From assembly GCF_002953135.1 (NCBI RefSeq), contig NZ_CP026372.1:1612001-1676000 (forward strand): a stretch of 64,000 nt of DNA, in the 5' to 3' direction. The DNA comes from Sphingobium sp. SCG-1 (GTDB lineage Bacteria; Pseudomonadota; Alphaproteobacteria; Sphingomonadales; Sphingomonadaceae). Positions within the stretch are counted from its first letter, which is position 1. Each line of letters opens with the position of its first letter. The notes beneath the pieces were generated by a model. That model made no database searches. It was given only the letters and a program-made list of their open reading frames with translations, and was not told the origin of the DNA. Shown here piece by piece: positions 1 to 9,377 of this stretch. Position numbers and translations under genes: made by a program.

Positions 1-2
1 CG

Positions 3-1424
3 CTTATCGTCGATGCCGACGATTATTTCTGCGCCGCCCGCGAAGCCATGCTGGCCGCGAAGAAGCGCATCATGCTTATCGGCTGGGACTTTGACGCACG
101 CATCACGTTGTGCCGGCCGGGGGAGAAGGACGAAGCGCCGGCCAAGCTCGACGATTTCGTGATCTGGCTGGTGGAGCGCAATCCCGATCTGGAAATCTAC
201 GTCCTGCGCTGGGACGTGGGCATGGTGAAGGCGCTTTTCCGCGGCAATACGCTCCTCACGCTCCTCCGCTGGAAGGCGCATGCCCGCATCACCGCGCGGG
301 CAGACAGCGTCCACCCCTTCGCCGCCTCCCACCACCAGAAGATCGTCGCGATTGATGACAGCATCGCCTTCTGCGGCGGCATCGACATGACCAGCGAGCG
401 CTGGGACACGCGCGACCATGCCGACGACAATCCCGATCGCGTCCTCCCCGGCACCACCAAGCAATATAAACCATGGCATGACGCAACCAGCCTGTTCGAT
501 GGCAAGGCCGCCGCCGCTATCGGCGAACTCGCGCGCGACCGTTGGGAAGCGGCCTGCGGACAGAAGCTGGAACCGCTAGATCAGAGCGCCCCGCAATGGC
601 CGCCTTCCTTCTCGCCGATGCTGGAAAATGTCGATCTCGCCATTGCGCGCAGTTATCCCGATATGAAGAACCGCCCGGCGATCATAGAGATCGAGCGGCT
701 GTACGAAACGCTGATCGCCGACGCGAAGACGCTGATATACGCGGAAAGCCAGTATTTCGCCTCGCGCCGCATCGCCATCGCCATAGGCAAGCGGCTTGCG
801 GAACCGGACGGGCCGGAGGTCGTCATCGTCAATCCGCTGACCGCCGACGGATGGCTGGAACCCGTCGCCATGGACACCGCCCGCGCCCGCCTCGTTGCAG
901 CTCTGCGACGGCTGGACAAGCATGGCCGCTTGCGCATCTATCACCCGCAGACCGCCAAGGGTGCGCCGATCTACGTCCATGCCAAGGTGACGATCGTCGA
1001 CGACCGCGTGCTGCGCGTCGGCTCCTCCAACTTCAACAACCGCTCGCTGCGTCTCGACACCGAATGCGATGTCGCGCTCTGCGTGGACGATGACGCGCAG
1101 AAAGCGACCGTTGCCGGACTGCGCGACAACCTCATCGCCGAACATTTGGGCGTCGATCGTCAGACCGTCACCGACGAATATGCCGCGTCCGGTTCGATGA
1201 TCGCCACAATAGAGAAATTGCGCGGGCCGGGACGCACGCTCGGTCCCTATGAAATTCCCGAACTGAACGACGTCGAAAAGTGGCTGGCCGACAACGAGAT
1301 ACTCGATCCTGAAGGGCCTGAAGCCATTTTCGAATCCTTCGCCAACGACAATCGCGGCAAGCGCGGCCTCTTCCGCGGCTGGCACATGGTTCGCCAGATC
1401 CGCATGCGCCGCGCGCGAGGGTAA
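3..1424 (+). CDS. Phospholipase D-like protein (5' truncated by window)
   Basis: A member of the phospholipase D superfamily, which hydrolyses or transfers phosphodiester groups on phospholipids. Two HKD catalytic motifs are visible: HHQKIVAIDD (about nt 330-360) and HAKVTIVDD (about nt 979-1005), as expected for a two-lobed enzyme. The reading frame is open to the window edge and the residues before the first in-frame ATG (nt 48) look like real family sequence (LIVDADDYFCAAREAM), so the true start lies outside the window. It could be a cardiolipin-synthase-like enzyme, but no membrane segment is visible in this part. It ends in front of an extragenic palindrome. Confidence 0.85.
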   Translation, partial: LIVDADDYFCAAREAMLAAKKRIMLIGWDFDARITLCRPGEKDEAPAKLDDFVIWLVERNPDLEIYVLRWDVGMVKALFRGNTLLTLLRWKAHARITARADSVHPFAASHHQKIVAIDDSIAFCGGIDMTSERWDTRDHADDNPDRVLPGTTKQYKPWHDATSLFDGKAAAAIGELARDRWEAACGQKLEPLDQSAPQWPPSFSPMLENVDLAIARSYPDMKNRPAIIEIERLYETLIADAKTLIYAESQYFASRRIAIAIGKRLAEPDGPEVVIVNPLTADGWLEPVAMDTARARLVAALRRLDKHGRLRIYHPQTAKGAPIYVHAKVTIVDDRVLRVGSSNFNNRSLRLDTECDVALCVDDDAQKATVAGLRDNLIAEHLGVDRQTVTDEYAASGSMIATIEKLRGPGRTLGPYEIPELNDVEKWLADNEILDPEGPEAIFESFANDNRGKRGLFRGWHMVRQIRMRRARG

Positions 1425-1436
1425 ACAGCTCTCCTT

Positions 1437-1540
1437 TTCCGTTCGCCCTGAGCGAAGTCGAAGGGGCAAGCCGAGCCGCAGGTGAGGCACGCTTCGCTTC
1501 GCTCAGCGGCTCCTTTCGGTTTCGCTCAAGGCGAACGGAA
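1437..1540. repeat. Extragenic palindromic repeat
   Basis: A 20-base arm at 1437-1456 (TTCCGTTCGCCCTGAGCGAA) is repeated in inverted orientation at 1521-1540 with one mismatch. It fills the gap between the phospholipase-like gene and the ABC-F gene. The inner part carries GAGCGAAGTCGA, which also occurs in the palindromes near 55.5 kb and 62.3 kb, so these are probably members of one dispersed family. Confidence 0.75.
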
Positions 1541-1606
1541 TTGAAGCGTAAAGGAATTCATCGCCACCCCCTCACGCTGCGCCGCAACATGTGCTAGGGG
1601 GCGGCC

Positions 1607-3484
1607 ATGCTGAATGTGAACAATGTCACGGTGCGCCTGGGTGGGCGCGTCATCCTTGATCGAGCGACCGCGATGTTGCCGCCGCGCAGCCGTGTCGGCC
1701 TCATCGGCCGCAACGGGGCGGGCAAGTCCACACTGATGAAGGCGATGATCGGCCAGATCGATCCCGACGAAGGCGAAATCGAAAGCCCGCGTGGCACCCG
1801 CGTCGGCTATCTGCGCCAAGACGCGCCAAGCGGCACGCAGACCCCGTTCGAAACCGTCCTCGCCGCCGACATAGAGCGCGACGCGCTGCTGATCGAAAGC
1901 GAAACCTGCGAAGATCCCGACCGCCTGGGCGACATCTTCGAGCGCCTGAACGCCATCGACGCTTACACCGCGCCCGCCCGCGCCGCCCGCATCCTCGTCG
2001 GCCTCGGGTTCGACGAGGAGATGCAGGGCCGCCCGCTCGATAGCTTCTCGGGTGGCTGGAAGATGCGCGTCGCGCTGGCCGCGCTCCTGTTCTCGCAGCC
2101 CGACCTGCTGCTGCTCGACGAACCCTCGAACCATCTCGATCTCGAAGCGACGCTCTGGCTGGAAAACTTCCTCAAGACCTACGCCGCGACGATCATCGTC
2201 ATCAGCCATGAGCGCGACTTGCTGAACAATGTCGTCGACCACATCCTGCACCTCGAACAGGGCAAAATCACGCTCTATCCCGGCGGATACGATGCGTTCG
2301 AGCGGCAGCGCGCCGAACGCCTCGCGCAACTACAGGCCGCGAAGGAAAAGCAGGACGCGCAACGCGCCAAGCTTCAGGATTATGTCGCCCGCAACAGCGC
2401 CCGCGCCAGCACCGCCAAACAGGCGCAATCCCGCCAGAAGGCCCTCGCGAAGATGCAGCCCATCGCGGCCGCCCTCGAAGACCCGAGCCTCTCCTTTGCT
2501 TTCCCCAGCCCGCCCGAACTACGCCCGCCGCTGGTCACGCTCGACATGGCGTCGGTCGGCTATGACGACACGCCGATCCTGCGCCGCGTCAACCTGCGCA
2601 TCGATCCCGATGACCGCATCGCGCTGCTCGGCCGCAACGGCAACGGCAAGACCACGCTCGCCCGCCTGATCGCCGCGCAACTTCCCGCGATGGAAGGCGA
2701 AATGACCAGCAGCAACAAAATGAAGGTCGGCTATTTCACTCAGTATCAGGTGGAAGAACTCGACACGACCGACACGCCGCTGGAGCATATGGCCCGTCAG
2801 ATGAAGGGTGCGACGCCCGGTGCGGTACGCGCACAACTCGGTCGCTTCGGCTTCTCGGGCGACCGCGCGATCCAGAAAGTCGGCAGCCTCTCGGGCGGCG
2901 AACGCGCCCGCCTTGCCCTCGCGCTCATCACCCGCGAAGCCCCGAACATGCTGATCCTCGACGAACCGACGAACCACTTGGACGTCGATAGTCGCGAGGC
3001 GCTGGTGCAAGCGCTGAACGAATATCAGGGTGCGGTCGTCGTGGTCAGCCATGACCGACACATGATCGAGCTGGTCGCCGACCGCCTCGTGCTGGTCGAT
3101 AGCGGCACCGCCAAGGAATATGGTGGCACGCTGGAGGACTATACCGACTTCATTCTCGGCAAGAGCGGCGGGGTGTCCGACACCGGCGAGAAGATGTCGA
3201 AGGGCGACCGCAAGGCCCAGAAACAGGCACAGGCGCAGGCACGCGAGCAAGGCAAATCCCTCCGCGAAGCCGTGACCAAGGCAGAAAAGGCGCTTGCCGC
3301 ATTGACTGCCCACCGCGCCCGCATCGAACGCGCCATGTTCGATCCCTCGACCGCCGGGCCGGAGGAAGCCAAGCTCACCATGGGCGAATTGATGCGCAAA
3401 CGTGGCGACATCGAAAAGCAGATGGAAGTCGCCGAGGCCGAATGGCTCGCGGCAAGCGAAGCGCTGGAGGCAGTAGGGGCCTAA
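1607..3484 (+). CDS. ABC-F family ATPase, two ATPase domains
   Basis: A soluble 625-residue protein with two ABC ATPase domains and no membrane segment, the ABC-F layout. Domain 1 has Walker A GRNGAGKST (about residue 34), signature FSGG and Walker B LLLLDEPSNHLD. Domain 2 has GRNGNGKTT, LSGGERARLALAL and LILDEPTNHLD. A charged linker (about residues 240-290) separates them and a basic, Glu/Lys-rich C-terminal tail follows. ABC-F proteins act on ribosomes, for example in translation rescue or antibiotic protection. The arrangement resembles YheS/Uup-type members, but the subgroup is not certain. The stop overlaps the stop of the convergent HPP gene by four bases. Confidence 0.92.
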   Translation: MLNVNNVTVRLGGRVILDRATAMLPPRSRVGLIGRNGAGKSTLMKAMIGQIDPDEGEIESPRGTRVGYLRQDAPSGTQTPFETVLAADIERDALLIESETCEDPDRLGDIFERLNAIDAYTAPARAARILVGLGFDEEMQGRPLDSFSGGWKMRVALAALLFSQPDLLLLDEPSNHLDLEATLWLENFLKTYAATIIVISHERDLLNNVVDHILHLEQGKITLYPGGYDAFERQRAERLAQLQAAKEKQDAQRAKLQDYVARNSARASTAKQAQSRQKALAKMQPIAAALEDPSLSFAFPSPPELRPPLVTLDMASVGYDDTPILRRVNLRIDPDDRIALLGRNGNGKTTLARLIAAQLPAMEGEMTSSNKMKVGYFTQYQVEELDTTDTPLEHMARQMKGATPGAVRAQLGRFGFSGDRAIQKVGSLSGGERARLALALITREAPNMLILDEPTNHLDVDSREALVQALNEYQGAVVVVSHDRHMIELVADRLVLVDSGTAKEYGGTLEDYTDFILGKSGGVSDTGEKMSKGDRKAQKQAQAQAREQGKSLREAVTKAEKALAALTAHRARIERAMFDPSTAGPEEAKLTMGELMRKRGDIEKQMEVAEAEWLAASEALEAVGA

Positions 3485-4173
3485 CGCGCCTTCTGCCGCT
3501 CCAGTGCGTGCGTCTCCGCGAGACCGAATAACAGCGCCAGATCCTCGCGGCTCACGTCGAACGTCTCGCCAAGGTCGGCCAGCGCCTTGTCCACATCTTC
3601 CAGCGACACCGACGGCTTCGGCTCCGCGGGCACGTCCCGCCACATCACCGGTACCGCGCGATGCGGATAAGAATGGCCTGAATAGCGATGGAAGAACCAT
3701 CCGATCGCCACCAGCAGCACGGAGTTCAGCACGACCGGGACCGCCAGCAGTTCATAATGTCCCGCTGCAACGGCCGGACCGGCAAGCACGGCACTCAACG
3801 CAACCGCTCCTCCCGGAGGGTGCAGGCATCGCAGGATGGACATGATCGCGATGGCCGACGCCACCGCCAGTCCAGCCTCAGCCAGCGGGGCAAGGGGCAA
3901 CTGCGCGATAGCCAGCCCCATCAGCACCGACACGCAATTTCCGCCGATGATGGACCAGGGCTGCGCAAGCGGACTGGACGGCACCGCGAACAGCAACACC
4001 GCCGAAGCCCCCATCGGTGCCACCAGTGCGGGATGCGGAAAGGGCGAAATCTCGGCGTATGTAAGCCCCGCCAGCCCAATCCCGAGAAACGCACCGACAC
4101 ATGCCACCAGCCGGTCGCGCAGATTTCCGCCCGCCAGCAGGGGTTTGAATAGGCGGATATGCAGGTTCTTCAT
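3481..4173 (-). CDS. HPP family integral membrane protein
   Basis: About 230 residues with four or more hydrophobic segments and the family signature CLHPPGGAVAL, which marks the HPP family; some HPP proteins are linked to nitrite transport in chloroplasts and cyanobacteria. The reading frame extends upstream to 4311, but the extra 46 residues are not family-like, so the ATG at 4173 (MKNLHIRLF) is preferred; the ribosome-binding site there is weak. The C-terminal 45 residues are hydrophilic. The substrate cannot be read from the sequence. It converges on the ABC-F gene. Confidence 0.8.
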   Translation of the reverse strand: MKNLHIRLFKPLLAGGNLRDRLVACVGAFLGIGLAGLTYAEISPFPHPALVAPMGASAVLLFAVPSSPLAQPWSIIGGNCVSVLMGLAIAQLPLAPLAEAGLAVASAIAIMSILRCLHPPGGAVALSAVLAGPAVAAGHYELLAVPVVLNSVLLVAIGWFFHRYSGHSYPHRAVPVMWRDVPAEPKPSVSLEDVDKALADLGETFDVSREDLALLFGLAETHALERQKAR

Positions 4174-4800
4174 CGCACGATGGCACTCCGGCATTAGCGG
4201 GAAGGCTCCGATAGGGAGCTTGGCCGCCCACAGGAAGACAGAATTTCGAGGCACCGCGAAAGCGCGCATATGGCCTGAACCGAGCGGCAGGCGAGCAGGA
4301 GCCACATTCATCCTGTCCTACACCTTGTCGGATAGGCTACACAGCCGACTACGCTCAACCAGACGCCTCGCCAGGCAGTCCCGGCCGGATACTCCCTCCG
4401 CCCCTCCGCTTTTCGGATGCGTGGACAGCCGAACGCCCACGGACCGCATTCAGGCATAGCGACAGCGGAGTAGCGTGACGGCCCGCAGCGGCCTTAAGCT
4501 GTGACTATTCCGGGCGGGAGTTTTCGGCTGGCCCGGATCATGCGGTTCGATGCGAAGGGGGGGGGCGGGATAATGGCATGGCAACATTGCCGCCTGAGCG
4601 CGGCTGATACCTTCGAATACGTATCGGCTGCCCTTCTTTCAACACTGGCCCAAGTGCCTCAGTCCTGCTCGATCGCTCCCGACGTCTCGCCACCGGAAGG
4701 CGCTTTCCAACAACCGATATGGACCCTCTCGGGGGGTGACGTAGCGTGACTTTCGTGACCTTCCGGCCCTACACGCCCGCTCTACCGGCCTCCCGTGCAT
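4174..4800. other. Gene-free stretch upstream of the HPP gene
   Basis: No open frame here has plausible protein character, and no tRNA or other structured RNA was recognised. It contains a run of nine G residues (4557-4565). It probably holds the promoter of the leftward HPP gene and ends at the glnA terminator. Confidence 0.5.
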
Positions 4801-4840
4801 ATAAAAAAAGACCCGGCCGCCTCGCACGACCGGGTCTCGA
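4801..4840 (-). terminator. Intrinsic terminator of glnA
   Basis: On the minus strand an 8-bp GC-rich stem (AGACCCGG at 4830-4837, CCGGGTCT at 4809-4816) is followed at once by a run of T residues (4803-4809 as A on the plus strand). It lies about 45 bases past the glnA stop codon. Confidence 0.88.
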
Positions 4841-4884
4841 TTAACGGGCCGGAAAGGAACGGCCCGCCCTAGAGTCAGACGGTC

Positions 4885-6297
4885 TTAGCCGCTGTAGTAC
4901 ATGTCATATTCGACCGGCGAGGGAGTCATTTCCCAACGCGCCACTTCGGGCCACTTCAGCTCGATATAGGCGTCGATCTGGTCCTTGGTGAACACGTCGC
5001 CCTTCAGCAGGAAGGCGTGATCCGCGGTCAGGCTGTCCAGCGCTTCACGCAGCGATGCGCAGACCGTGGGCACTTCGGACAGTTCCTCTGGCGGCAGGTC
5101 GTAGAGGTTCTTGTCCATGGCTTCGCCAGGATGGATCTTGTTCTCGATCCCGTCGAGGCCCGCCATCAGCAGCGCCGAATAGCAGAGGTACGGGTTAGCA
5201 AGAGCGTCGGGGAAGCGGAACTCTACGCGCTTCGCCTTGGTGCCGGCACCGTAAGGAATACGGCATGCCGCCGAACGGTTACGCGCCGAATAGGCGAGCA
5301 GCACAGGCGCTTCATAGCCCGGAACCAGCCGCTTGTAGCTGTTGGTCGACGGGTTGGTGAAGGCGTTCAGGGCCTTGGCGTGTTTGATGACGCCACCGAT
5401 GAAATACAGGCACATGTCGGAGAGTCCGGCATAGCCGTCGCCCGCGAACAGCGGCTTGCTCTTGTCCCAAATGGAGATGTGCGTGTGCATCCCCGAACCA
5501 TTATCTTCCTTGATCGGCTTGGGCATGAACGTCGCCGACTTGCCATAAGCCTGCGCGACCATCTTCACGACATATTTGTAGATCTGCATGCGATCGGCGG
5601 TCGTGACGAGCGTGCCGAAGGTGAGGCCGAGCTCATGCTGTGCCGCGGCGACTTCATGGTGATGCTTGTCGCAGGGCAGGCCCATTTCGAGCATGGTCGA
5701 CACCATCTCGGCGCGAATATCGACGCACGGATCGACCGGCGCGACGGGGAAGTAGCCGCCCTTGGCACGGGGACGGTGGCCGAGGTTCCCGCCGTCATAG
5801 TCGCGGCTGGTGTTGGTGGGCAGTTCGGTGTCGTCGATCTTGAAGAAGCTGCCAGCATAGTTGGTGTCGAACTTCACGTCGTCGAACATGAAGAATTCGG
5901 CTTCCGGGCCGATGTAGACGGTGTCGCCGAAACCGGCGGCCTTCACATAGGCTTCGGCGCGCACGGCGGTCGAGCGCGGATCGCGTGCGTACAACTCGCC
6001 ATTGTTCGGTTCGACGATGTTGCAAAACAGGATCATCATCGGCGTCGCGCTGAACGGATCGAAATACACCGCGTCCAGATCGGGCTTCAGGATCATGTCG
6101 GATTCGTTGATCGCCTTCCAGCCGTCGATGGAGGAACCGTCGAACATCAGGCCGTCGGTCAATTCATCCTCGCCGATGACGCCCGCAACCATGGTCAGGT
6201 GGTGCCAGGTGCCCTTGGGATCGGTGAAACGGACATCGACCCACTCGATCTCCTTCTCTTCGATCATCTTCAGAATGTCTTTCGGCGTATTCGCCAT
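4885..6297 (-). CDS. glnA: Type I glutamine synthetase
   Basis: Makes glutamine from glutamate and ammonia with ATP; the central ammonium-assimilating enzyme and a dodecamer in the cytoplasm. The 470-residue length is that of bacterial GSI. Recognisable parts are the N-terminal FDGSSIDGW, the glutamate/ATP-binding NGSGMHTH, NRSAACRIP and the adenylylation loop KNLYDLPPEE, with the modifiable Tyr399, so control by GlnE is expected. The gene follows glnB at a distance of 105 bases in the same direction, the usual alphaproteobacterial glnB-glnA order. A strong terminator follows. Confidence 0.98.
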   Translation of the reverse strand: MANTPKDILKMIEEKEIEWVDVRFTDPKGTWHHLTMVAGVIGEDELTDGLMFDGSSIDGWKAINESDMILKPDLDAVYFDPFSATPMMILFCNIVEPNNGELYARDPRSTAVRAEAYVKAAGFGDTVYIGPEAEFFMFDDVKFDTNYAGSFFKIDDTELPTNTSRDYDGGNLGHRPRAKGGYFPVAPVDPCVDIRAEMVSTMLEMGLPCDKHHHEVAAAQHELGLTFGTLVTTADRMQIYKYVVKMVAQAYGKSATFMPKPIKEDNGSGMHTHISIWDKSKPLFAGDGYAGLSDMCLYFIGGVIKHAKALNAFTNPSTNSYKRLVPGYEAPVLLAYSARNRSAACRIPYGAGTKAKRVEFRFPDALANPYLCYSALLMAGLDGIENKIHPGEAMDKNLYDLPPEELSEVPTVCASLREALDSLTADHAFLLKGDVFTKDQIDAYIELKWPEVARWEMTPSPVEYDMYYSG

Positions 6298-6402
6298 GGT
6301 AGCTTACCCTTCCGTATGTGCCCCCGCGGGCAGTGGTCGTTTGTAGTGGAAAATTATCCATCTTGCGCCGGACCGGCTGGTCCGACTGAAAATGGTATGA
6401 TG

Positions 6403-6741
6403 TCAGATGGCGTCGTCGTCGCGCTCCCCGGTACGGATGCGCAAAGCGGACTCGACGGCATAGACGAATATCTTGCCGTCACCGATGCGCCCGGTCTGCG
6501 CCGCTGCGGCGATTGCTTCGACCACTCGCTGTGCCATACTGTCCTCGACAACGACTTCCAGTTTTACCTTGGGCAGGAAGTCGACCACATATTCGGCGCC
6601 GCGATACAGTTCGGTATGGCCCTTCTGCCGCCCGAACCCCTTGGCTTCCGTGACGGTGATGCCGGATACCCCCACTTCGTGCAGCGCCTCTTTCACTTCG
6701 TCCAGCTTGAACGGTTTGATGATGGCTTCGATCTTCTTCAT
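6403..6741 (-). CDS. glnB: Nitrogen regulatory protein P-II
   Basis: A 112-residue PII signal transducer that senses 2-oxoglutarate, ATP/ADP and, through uridylylation, glutamine. The start MKKIEAIIKPFKLDEV at 6741 is the standard family N-terminus; the longer open frame upstream is ignored. The T-loop contains the uridylylation residue Tyr51 in GHTELYRGAEYVVDF, and the B- and C-loop sequences TGRIGDGKIFV and IRTGE are present. It lies just upstream of glnA. No sigma-54 promoter with correct GG/GC spacing was found in the 250 bases before it. Confidence 0.97.
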   Translation of the reverse strand: MKKIEAIIKPFKLDEVKEALHEVGVSGITVTEAKGFGRQKGHTELYRGAEYVVDFLPKVKLEVVVEDSMAQRVVEAIAAAAQTGRIGDGKIFVYAVESALRIRTGERDDDAI

Positions 6742-6991
6742 CAGACTTCTTACAACCCCTCTTTGCGACAGGCGCTTCAAACCCATGCGAAACCGCACTG
6801 CAGTCGATTTCGGACATGATCCTGCGTGCCCCGCCCACGCATGTCGCATCCGTAAACAAACAATTACCGTGCCAATTGCCGAATCGCGGGAACAGCTTCG
6901 GCGATGCAGCATTATTTGTCCATCGCGCCCGGTTTTAGAGCAACGCTGGCGGCGTCTGCCTAAAAATCAGGCAGGAGGATTGCGCGGCGGA

Positions 6992-7822
6992 TTATCGTCC
7001 GTAAGGGGGCGCTTCCAATCCCGCAGGGCTCTTGGTGAAGATTTCACAGCCATCCTCGGTGATACCGATTGAATGCTCGAATTGCGCCGATAACGTCCGG
7101 TCACGAGTCACCGCCGTCCACCCGTCCTCCATCATCTTCACGCCGGGCTTACCGATGTTAATCATCGGCTCGATCGTGAAGAACATGCCCGGCCGCAGTT
7201 CCGGCCCCGTACCGGGGCGGCCCAGATGCACAACTTCGGGACTGTCGTGAAACACCCGTCCAACACCATGCCCACAGAAGTCGCGGACGACGCCGTAGCG
7301 ATGCCGCTCGGCGTGACGCTGAATGGCATATCCAATGTCGCCCAGCGTATTGCCCGGCTTGGCTTGCTCGATGCCCAGCATCAGGCACTCATAGGTGACT
7401 TCAACGAGCCGCTTTGCCTTGATGGGCGCTTCACCGGCAATGTACATCCGGCTGCTGTCGCCATGCCAGCCGTCGATAACGGGCGTGACATCGATGTTGA
7501 CGATGTCGCCTTCCTTCAGTTCCCGATCGCCAGGAATGCCGTGGCAGATTACATTGTTGATCGATGTACAGCAGCTATGCGTATAGCCGCGATAGCCGAG
7601 CGTCGCGGGCACGCCGCCCCCCTCGATCGACATGCGGCGCACGATGTCATCCAGTTCGCCCGTCGTCACCCCTGGCACCACATAGGGCACCAGTGCGTCG
7701 AGGATCTCTGCGGCGAGACGCCCGGCTTTGCGCATCCCCGCAAAGCCTGCCTCGTCATACAGCTTGATTACAGGAGAGCGCGACACCGGCATGTCGGCAG
7801 TGATGGTCATATATTCGGTCAT
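6992..7822 (-). CDS. map: Type I methionine aminopeptidase
   Basis: Removes the N-terminal methionine from nascent proteins; a cytosolic metalloenzyme of 276 residues. The metal ligands appear in family context: NIDVTPVIDGWHGDSSRMY (two Asp), FCGHGVGRVFH (His), FTIEPMI (Glu) and FEHSIGI (Glu). The start at 7822 (MTEYMTITADMP) is chosen because residues further upstream are not conserved-looking. It is divergent from the CinA-like gene; the 78 bases between them must hold both promoters. Confidence 0.96.
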   Translation of the reverse strand: MTEYMTITADMPVSRSPVIKLYDEAGFAGMRKAGRLAAEILDALVPYVVPGVTTGELDDIVRRMSIEGGGVPATLGYRGYTHSCCTSINNVICHGIPGDRELKEGDIVNIDVTPVIDGWHGDSSRMYIAGEAPIKAKRLVEVTYECLMLGIEQAKPGNTLGDIGYAIQRHAERHRYGVVRDFCGHGVGRVFHDSPEVVHLGRPGTGPELRPGMFFTIEPMINIGKPGVKMMEDGWTAVTRDRTLSAQFEHSIGITEDGCEIFTKSPAGLEAPPYGR

Positions 7823-7900
7823 CCCATGCTTATAGTATTGGCGCGGCGCTTTTGCGAGAGGGCGCTTTGCCGATTGGTAACCGCACGCTATGGCGGTGCC

Positions 7901-8662
7901 ATGACCATGCCCGAACGTATCTGGACTGCCGCTCTCGTCGTCATCGGCGATGAAATCCTGTCGGGCCGGACGCAGGACAAGAACATCGCACAGATCGCCA
8001 GTTGGTTGAACGTGCAAGGCATCCGGCTGAAGGAAGTGCGCGTCGTAGCGGACGATCAGGGTGCCATCGTGGAATCCGTCAACATCCTTCGAACTCGCAA
8101 TGACTATCTGTTCACGACCGGCGGCATCGGCCCGACGCATGACGACATAACTGTGGATGCCATTGCCGCGGCTCTGGGTGTGGAGGTCATCATCCATCCA
8201 CGCGCCCGTGCCGTTCTGGAGAAGTACTATGAAAGCCGCGGCGGCCTTACCGATGCGCGGCTACGCATGGCGCGTGTGCCGGACGGTGCCGACCTGATCG
8301 AAAACCGCATGTCCGGTGCGCCGGGGATCAAGCACGGCAATATCTTCATCATGGCGGGCGTACCGCATATCACGGCAGGAATGCTCGAAAGCCTGACCGG
8401 CACTTTGGAAGGCGGCCTGCCGCTTTTGTCGAAGCAAATCGGGTGCTGGGTAGCGGAAAGCGAAGTCGCTGATCTGCTGCGTGTCACGGAGAAAACGCAC
8501 GAAGGTTGTCAGATTGGTAGCTATCCCTTCTTTCGCGAAGGGCGTGTGGGAGCGAATTTTGTAGTCCGATCAACGAACCAGGCGACACTGGATGTGTGCA
8601 TTGATGCGCTAAAAGCTGGACTGGGAGAGATTGGACGTGAAGTGGTGGACGGCGGTATCTGA
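7901..8662 (+). CDS. CinA-like molybdopterin-binding domain protein
   Basis: About 253 residues of the MoCF/CinA N-terminal fold: AALVVIGDEILSGRTQDKN near the start and FTTGGIGPTHDDIT around residue 70 are the typical glycine-rich motifs. It lacks the C-terminal amidase domain of full-length CinA, so it is the short form found in many alphaproteobacteria. Full CinA processes pyridine nucleotides; the role of the short form is not established from sequence. The start at 7901 (MTMPERIW) follows from the divergent map gene; 7907 is an alternative. Confidence 0.85.
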   Translation: MTMPERIWTAALVVIGDEILSGRTQDKNIAQIASWLNVQGIRLKEVRVVADDQGAIVESVNILRTRNDYLFTTGGIGPTHDDITVDAIAAALGVEVIIHPRARAVLEKYYESRGGLTDARLRMARVPDGADLIENRMSGAPGIKHGNIFIMAGVPHITAGMLESLTGTLEGGLPLLSKQIGCWVAESEVADLLRVTEKTHEGCQIGSYPFFREGRVGANFVVRSTNQATLDVCIDALKAGLGEIGREVVDGGI

Positions 8663-8668
8663 ACGCTG

Positions 8669-8701
8669 AAAATCCCGGTCGATTGAAGCGACCGGGATTT
8701 T
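8669..8701. terminator. Bidirectional intrinsic terminator
   Basis: A perfect 13-bp inverted repeat (8669-8681 and 8689-8701, AAAATCCCGGTCG and complement) with a 7-base loop lies between the convergent CinA-like and UrcA genes. The A/T ends give a U-tract in both directions. Confidence 0.88.
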
Positions 8702-8717
8702 AAGTTGTCCTAGGCTC

Positions 8718-9059
8718 CTAACGCGAAGCGGTTTGCGTCAGCCCTGCCTGCGTGAATGCTTGAGCCTTTGCGTCAGCATAGCAACGACGATAGTCTCGCT
8801 TTCCTTCATTGCTGTAGATCTGTTTTTCGCTGCATACCGATTTCACCGCCGCGGCGATGCGGCCTTCGGCAACAGCCCGCCCCTTGGGACTGGAAAGCCG
8901 CAGGTCGGAGATGTCGACGGGCAACGACTTGGTGACGGCGTTATCTGCGCCGTAAGTCACTACGAGGTCGGATTGAGCCAGCGCCGGTGCAGCAAGCAGG
9001 GCGGTGGCGGGAAGGGCGAGCGCTAAAGCGGCCCGCCGCAACGTGCGTAACGTTAACAT
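8718..9059 (-). CDS. UrcA-family secreted protein
   Basis: A 113-residue protein with a clear Sec signal peptide (MLTLRTLRRAALALALPATALLAAPALAQ). The mature part, beginning with a V-x-Y segment and containing two cysteines about 18 residues apart (VKSVC...RRCYADA), matches the small UrcA-type proteins common in sphingomonads and Caulobacter. Its function is unknown. The start at 9059 is set by the signal peptide and by the strong AGGAGG site just upstream. The family assignment rests on pattern recognition only. Confidence 0.7.
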   Translation of the reverse strand: MLTLRTLRRAALALALPATALLAAPALAQSDLVVTYGADNAVTKSLPVDISDLRLSSPKGRAVAEGRIAAAVKSVCSEKQIYSNEGKRDYRRCYADAKAQAFTQAGLTQTASR

Positions 9060-9377
9060 GGCATCCTCCTGACGAGGTCGGCCTTTGGCCAATCCTCTTG
9101 GTCGCTTCGAAGATGAAGCACGATCACAGGTGTCCCTTCCGCGCCCATTTTGCAAGTTCTACCGCAGCTTTTTGAGAACTATTTCTGCCAAGAGCAGCGA
9201 TCCCGCAAAAATTGATAATTCCAGAAGGCCGATGGCGGATCGCGTTCGGTCCTTCGTTGAGGGATGTTAGGCATAACCCGAAGAGAGGGCCTCAAGAGGA
9301 TGGCTGGCATAAAACAAGTCATAAGGCGCTAAAAGGGAGAGGCTCCGAGAAAATCTGAAGACAAGGGGGCCGATACG
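9060..9377. other. Divergent promoter region, no gene seen
   Basis: This 318-base gap separates the leftward UrcA gene from the rightward TonB receptor and must contain both promoters. Short open frames here show no protein-like pattern. No Fur-type palindrome was obvious. Confidence 0.5.

Noticed and set aside
4557..4565. Run of nine G residues as a phase-variation tract
   Set aside because: It lies in a gene-free stretch with no start codon or promoter pair placed to be switched by it.
4501..4749. 82-residue open frame between the HPP and glnA genes
   Set aside because: No protein-like composition, no ribosome-binding site, and it reads against the glnA terminator region.
6742..6991. Sigma-54/NtrC promoter before glnB
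   Set aside because: Several GG and GC pairs were checked on the minus strand, but none had the required 10-base spacing.
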